Shown: positions 6,208 to 7,504 of the stretch, in pieces
Numbering within the stretch: position 1 is the stretch's first letter
Layout: each line of letters opens with the position of its first letter
Assembly (NCBI GenBank): GCA_934462775.1
Contig: CAKSIR010000114.1
Location: forward strand, 1-7,504
Length of the DNA: 7,504 nt
Origin: an uncultured Ruminiclostridium sp.
GTDB taxonomy: Bacteria; Bacillota; Clostridia; Oscillospirales; Ruminococcaceae
Reading direction: 5' to 3'
The notes under the pieces: generated by a model
Databases searched by the model: none
Told to the model about the DNA's origin: nothing
Seen by the model: only the letters and a program-made list of their open reading frames with translations
Made by a program: the position numbers and the translations under genes

Positions 6208-7504
6208 ATGAAAAAAATTGACGAACTCAGAGAGATTTACGGAAATGCGCTTGCTTTAATAAAAAATACTCCCGAAGCATGGAACGACGCACTTAAAAAC
6301 ATCTCTCAATACTACAAGCTGTCATTTGCTGAGGGATTGCTTGTAGCTGCACAAGCAAAGTCGGCAACCACAGTAGCTACATACGACACTTGGAGAAAAT
6401 TTGGCAGATATGTCAATCGCGGCGAGCATGGAATAGGAGTTATTACATCAATAACCGATACAACCATTAAGTATTTGTTTGATATATCTCAGACGAGCGG
6501 AAGAAACATCGAGGAAAAATGGATTCTGAATAAGCTCGAAAAGAAAAAATTTCTTTCCCGATATAACAGCAAATATGAAAAGGTCTTTACTCAGCCAACG
6601 GAGGCAGTCAATGAAATATTTCAGAATGATTTGAGATTTCACGAAAACAACATTGATGAAAATCTGACAGAATTTTGCATAGACAGCAGCGCCGTAATGT
6701 CAAAGCTTGTAGCGGACAGTGCAATGGCTTTGATAATGTACAGGTGCGGCGCCGAAAAAACAGATTATGATTTTACGCCGATTATGCAGCTAACAAATCA
6801 GCAGATTACCGCCGTGGGCGAAACATCGTTAAAAATTGCAAGGGAAACCTTGCTTGAAATTGAACACACATTACGGAGGAAGAATTATGAAACTGAAAGA
6901 AACAGGCTTGGAATACCAAATGGACGAGGCAACGGGAACATATATTCCGAAAATAAAATCCACAAAACGCTCGGAGATGAGCATAGGAGCGAGGAGAGCG
7001 ATAGATATGTTCAAGGAAATGAACTACATTTCACTGGAGATAGTGGTGATGAGCGGTCTGAGCGACAGAATATTCGAGGAGATAGCACAGAGAGCCACAG
7101 AAACGCATCTGCACACAAGGGAAACACTGAAGAACAGCGGCATGAATACGACGGAAATAGAAGCCCAGGCAGACATAGCGTCGGCTCAGACTATGAAAGC
7201 TCTGCTGACAGAGCTGAGGAGAGCGGCAGCGACTCTCAGCTTCAGAGAGCTTTACAAGTGGCAGCTTCCGCCGCAGTAAACGACAGCGACGAATACGAAG
7301 AAGAAAGCGGACTATCCGAAAAAACGGAAAGTCCGCTTTTTCATGGAATAAAAAATGCTGCGAATGATAACGGTCAGCTCTCCCTGTTCGATGACAACAT
7401 TGAAATATCGGAAACAGGCATAACAAATGAAGCAGCTGCGGAAAAATATGCCGAGCTTCTCGATGAGGAGGTAATGCGCGGCAGCGGATACATTGACGGT
7501 AAAT
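6208..7504 (+). CDS. N-terminus of a giant ArdC-like/helicase-methylase protein of ICEs (runs off the window)
   Basis: A frame opens at ATG 6208 (AAGGAG 6 nt upstream) and has no stop through 7504, giving 432 visible codons. Residues about 1-100 contain YYKLSFAEGLL (35-45), then YDTWRKFGRYVNRGEHGIGVI, then IKYLFDISQT. This order matches the ArdC-like N-terminal region of the very large (commonly over 2000 residues) helicase/methylase proteins carried by Clostridia ICEs, which are thought to act on DNA in the recipient or in element maintenance. Residues about 100-225 are helical. From about 227 to 370 the protein becomes a hydrophilic linker rich in Arg, Gly, Asn, Ser, Glu and Asp, followed by a QLSLFDD motif, as is usual before the catalytic part, which lies outside the window. 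The linker segment overlaps another ORF in the +1 frame (6887-7279). Assignment to the family is good; the catalytic activity cannot be seen here. Confidence 0.85.
   Translation, partial: MKKIDELREIYGNALALIKNTPEAWNDALKNISQYYKLSFAEGLLVAAQAKSATTVATYDTWRKFGRYVNRGEHGIGVITSITDTTIKYLFDISQTSGRNIEEKWILNKLEKKKFLSRYNSKYEKVFTQPTEAVNEIFQNDLRFHENNIDENLTEFCIDSSAVMSKLVADSAMALIMYRCGAEKTDYDFTPIMQLTNQQITAVGETSLKIARETLLEIEHTLRRKNYETERNRLGIPNGRGNGNIYSENKIHKTLGDEHRSEESDRYVQGNELHFTGDSGDERSERQNIRGDSTESHRNASAHKGNTEEQRHEYDGNRSPGRHSVGSDYESSADRAEESGSDSQLQRALQVAASAAVNDSDEYEEESGLSEKTESPLFHGIKNAANDNGQLSLFDDNIEISETGITNEAAAEKYAELLDEEVMRGSGYIDGK
6875..6879 (+). promoter_or_regulatory. Internal ribosome binding site for the nested ORF
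   Basis: GGAGG lies 7 nt before the ATG at 6887, inside the large frame opened at 6208. The upstream in-frame ATG at 6836 has no such site. This strong site is the main evidence that the nested frame is translated. In the host frame the same bases encode part of a TLRRKN segment. Confidence 0.6.
6887..7279 (+). CDS. Nested ORF in the +1 frame, weakly TnpV-like (130 aa)
   Basis: It starts at ATG 6887 with a perfect GGAGG site and stops at TAA 7277-7279, wholly inside the large frame opened at 6208. The translation has a normal, balanced protein composition: an N-terminal GLEYQMDEATGTYIPKI hairpin, a helix ending in VVMSGLSDRIFEEI, a TTEIEAQADIASAQTMKALL helix and a final FRELY. The order (YxxxxxGxYxP, then xSGxLxxxLxEI, then T-E-xxAxD, then M/LxxLRxxAxxxxxxEL) resembles TnpV-type small proteins of Clostridia transposons from memory; identity is only suggested. 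Codon choice is unlike the transfer genes: 8 of 12 Leu are CTG, 8 of 10 Ile are ATA and 8 of 9 Arg are AGA/AGG. That could reflect dual-coding constraint or a foreign origin. No promoter was found just upstream; a terminator-like hairpin follows at 7304. It could still be a chance open frame, but composition and ribosome binding site argue against that. Confidence 0.55.
   Translation: MKLKETGLEYQMDEATGTYIPKIKSTKRSEMSIGARRAIDMFKEMNYISLEIVVMSGLSDRIFEEIAQRATETHLHTRETLKNSGMNTTEIEAQADIASAQTMKALLTELRRAAATLSFRELYKWQLPPQ
7304..7341 (+). terminator. Intrinsic-terminator-like hairpin inside the large ORF
   Basis: AAAGCGGACT (7304-7313) pairs with AGTCCGCTTT (7330-7339), and an inner TCCG/CGGA (7315-7318, 7325-7328) closes a six-A loop with one A-A mismatch between the stems. 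Five T (7337-7341) follow, partly as the 3' strand of the stem. The shape is that of a rho-independent terminator. It begins 25 nt after the stop of the nested ORF, where a terminator for that gene would be expected, but it also lies in the open large frame, where translating ribosomes could suppress it. Confidence 0.6.

Noticed and set aside
6836..6886. ATG at 6836 as start of the nested ORF
   Set aside because: No ribosome binding site and an atypical N-terminus; 6887 has GGAGG at 7 nt.
1..7504. CRISPR arrays, tRNA or rRNA genes, IS ends or attachment sites
   Set aside because: No regularly spaced repeats, cloverleaf-like segments, transposase genes or terminal repeats were seen on either strand.

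Overview
The window looks like the transfer region of an integrative conjugative element (or related plasmid) from a gut-type Clostridia (Ruminococcus/Eubacterium/Oscillospiraceae-like) host. The reasons are AT-leaning DNA with good GGAGG-type ribosome binding sites, a VirB4/TrsE-type ATPase, and a Gram-positive-style gene order. Every supported gene is on the + strand and almost no DNA is non-coding.

Layout. Positions 2-244 are the 3' end of a gene that starts outside the window, tentatively a TadE/DUF4320-like pilin-type protein. Next come a 63-residue protein of unknown function (285-476) and a strong inverted repeat (473-519). The transfer block follows: a membrane-anchored protein resembling the VirB4 N-terminal domain (TrsD/TraD-like, 539-1219), the VirB4/TrsE ATPase (1230-3080), a single-pass membrane protein ending in a degenerate M23 (LytM) peptidase fold (3080-5023), and a TadZ/CpaE-like MinD/ParA-family protein lacking the usual Walker A lysine (5035-6153). 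Spacing of 10 nt, then a 1-nt overlap, then near-overlap indicates one operon.

After a 54-nt gap carrying a near-consensus promoter (6161-6189), a long frame opens at 6208 and is still open at the window end (7504). It encodes the N-terminus of the very large ArdC-like/helicase-methylase proteins typical of Clostridia ICEs. Nested inside it, in the +1 frame, is a 130-codon ORF with its own perfect ribosome binding site (6887-7279) and weak TnpV-like character. A terminator-like hairpin lies 25 nt past the nested stop, still inside the large frame.

How the genes may work together (inference): VirB4 and the TrsD-like protein would power a type IV secretion channel. The M23-like membrane protein would be the envelope-spanning, wall-contacting part. 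The TadZ-like protein, and perhaps the truncated first gene, point to a hybrid with Tad-pilus parts. The most interesting items are the nested gene, the zinc-ligand-less M23 domain, and the lysine-less TadZ-like protein sitting inside a VirB4 operon.
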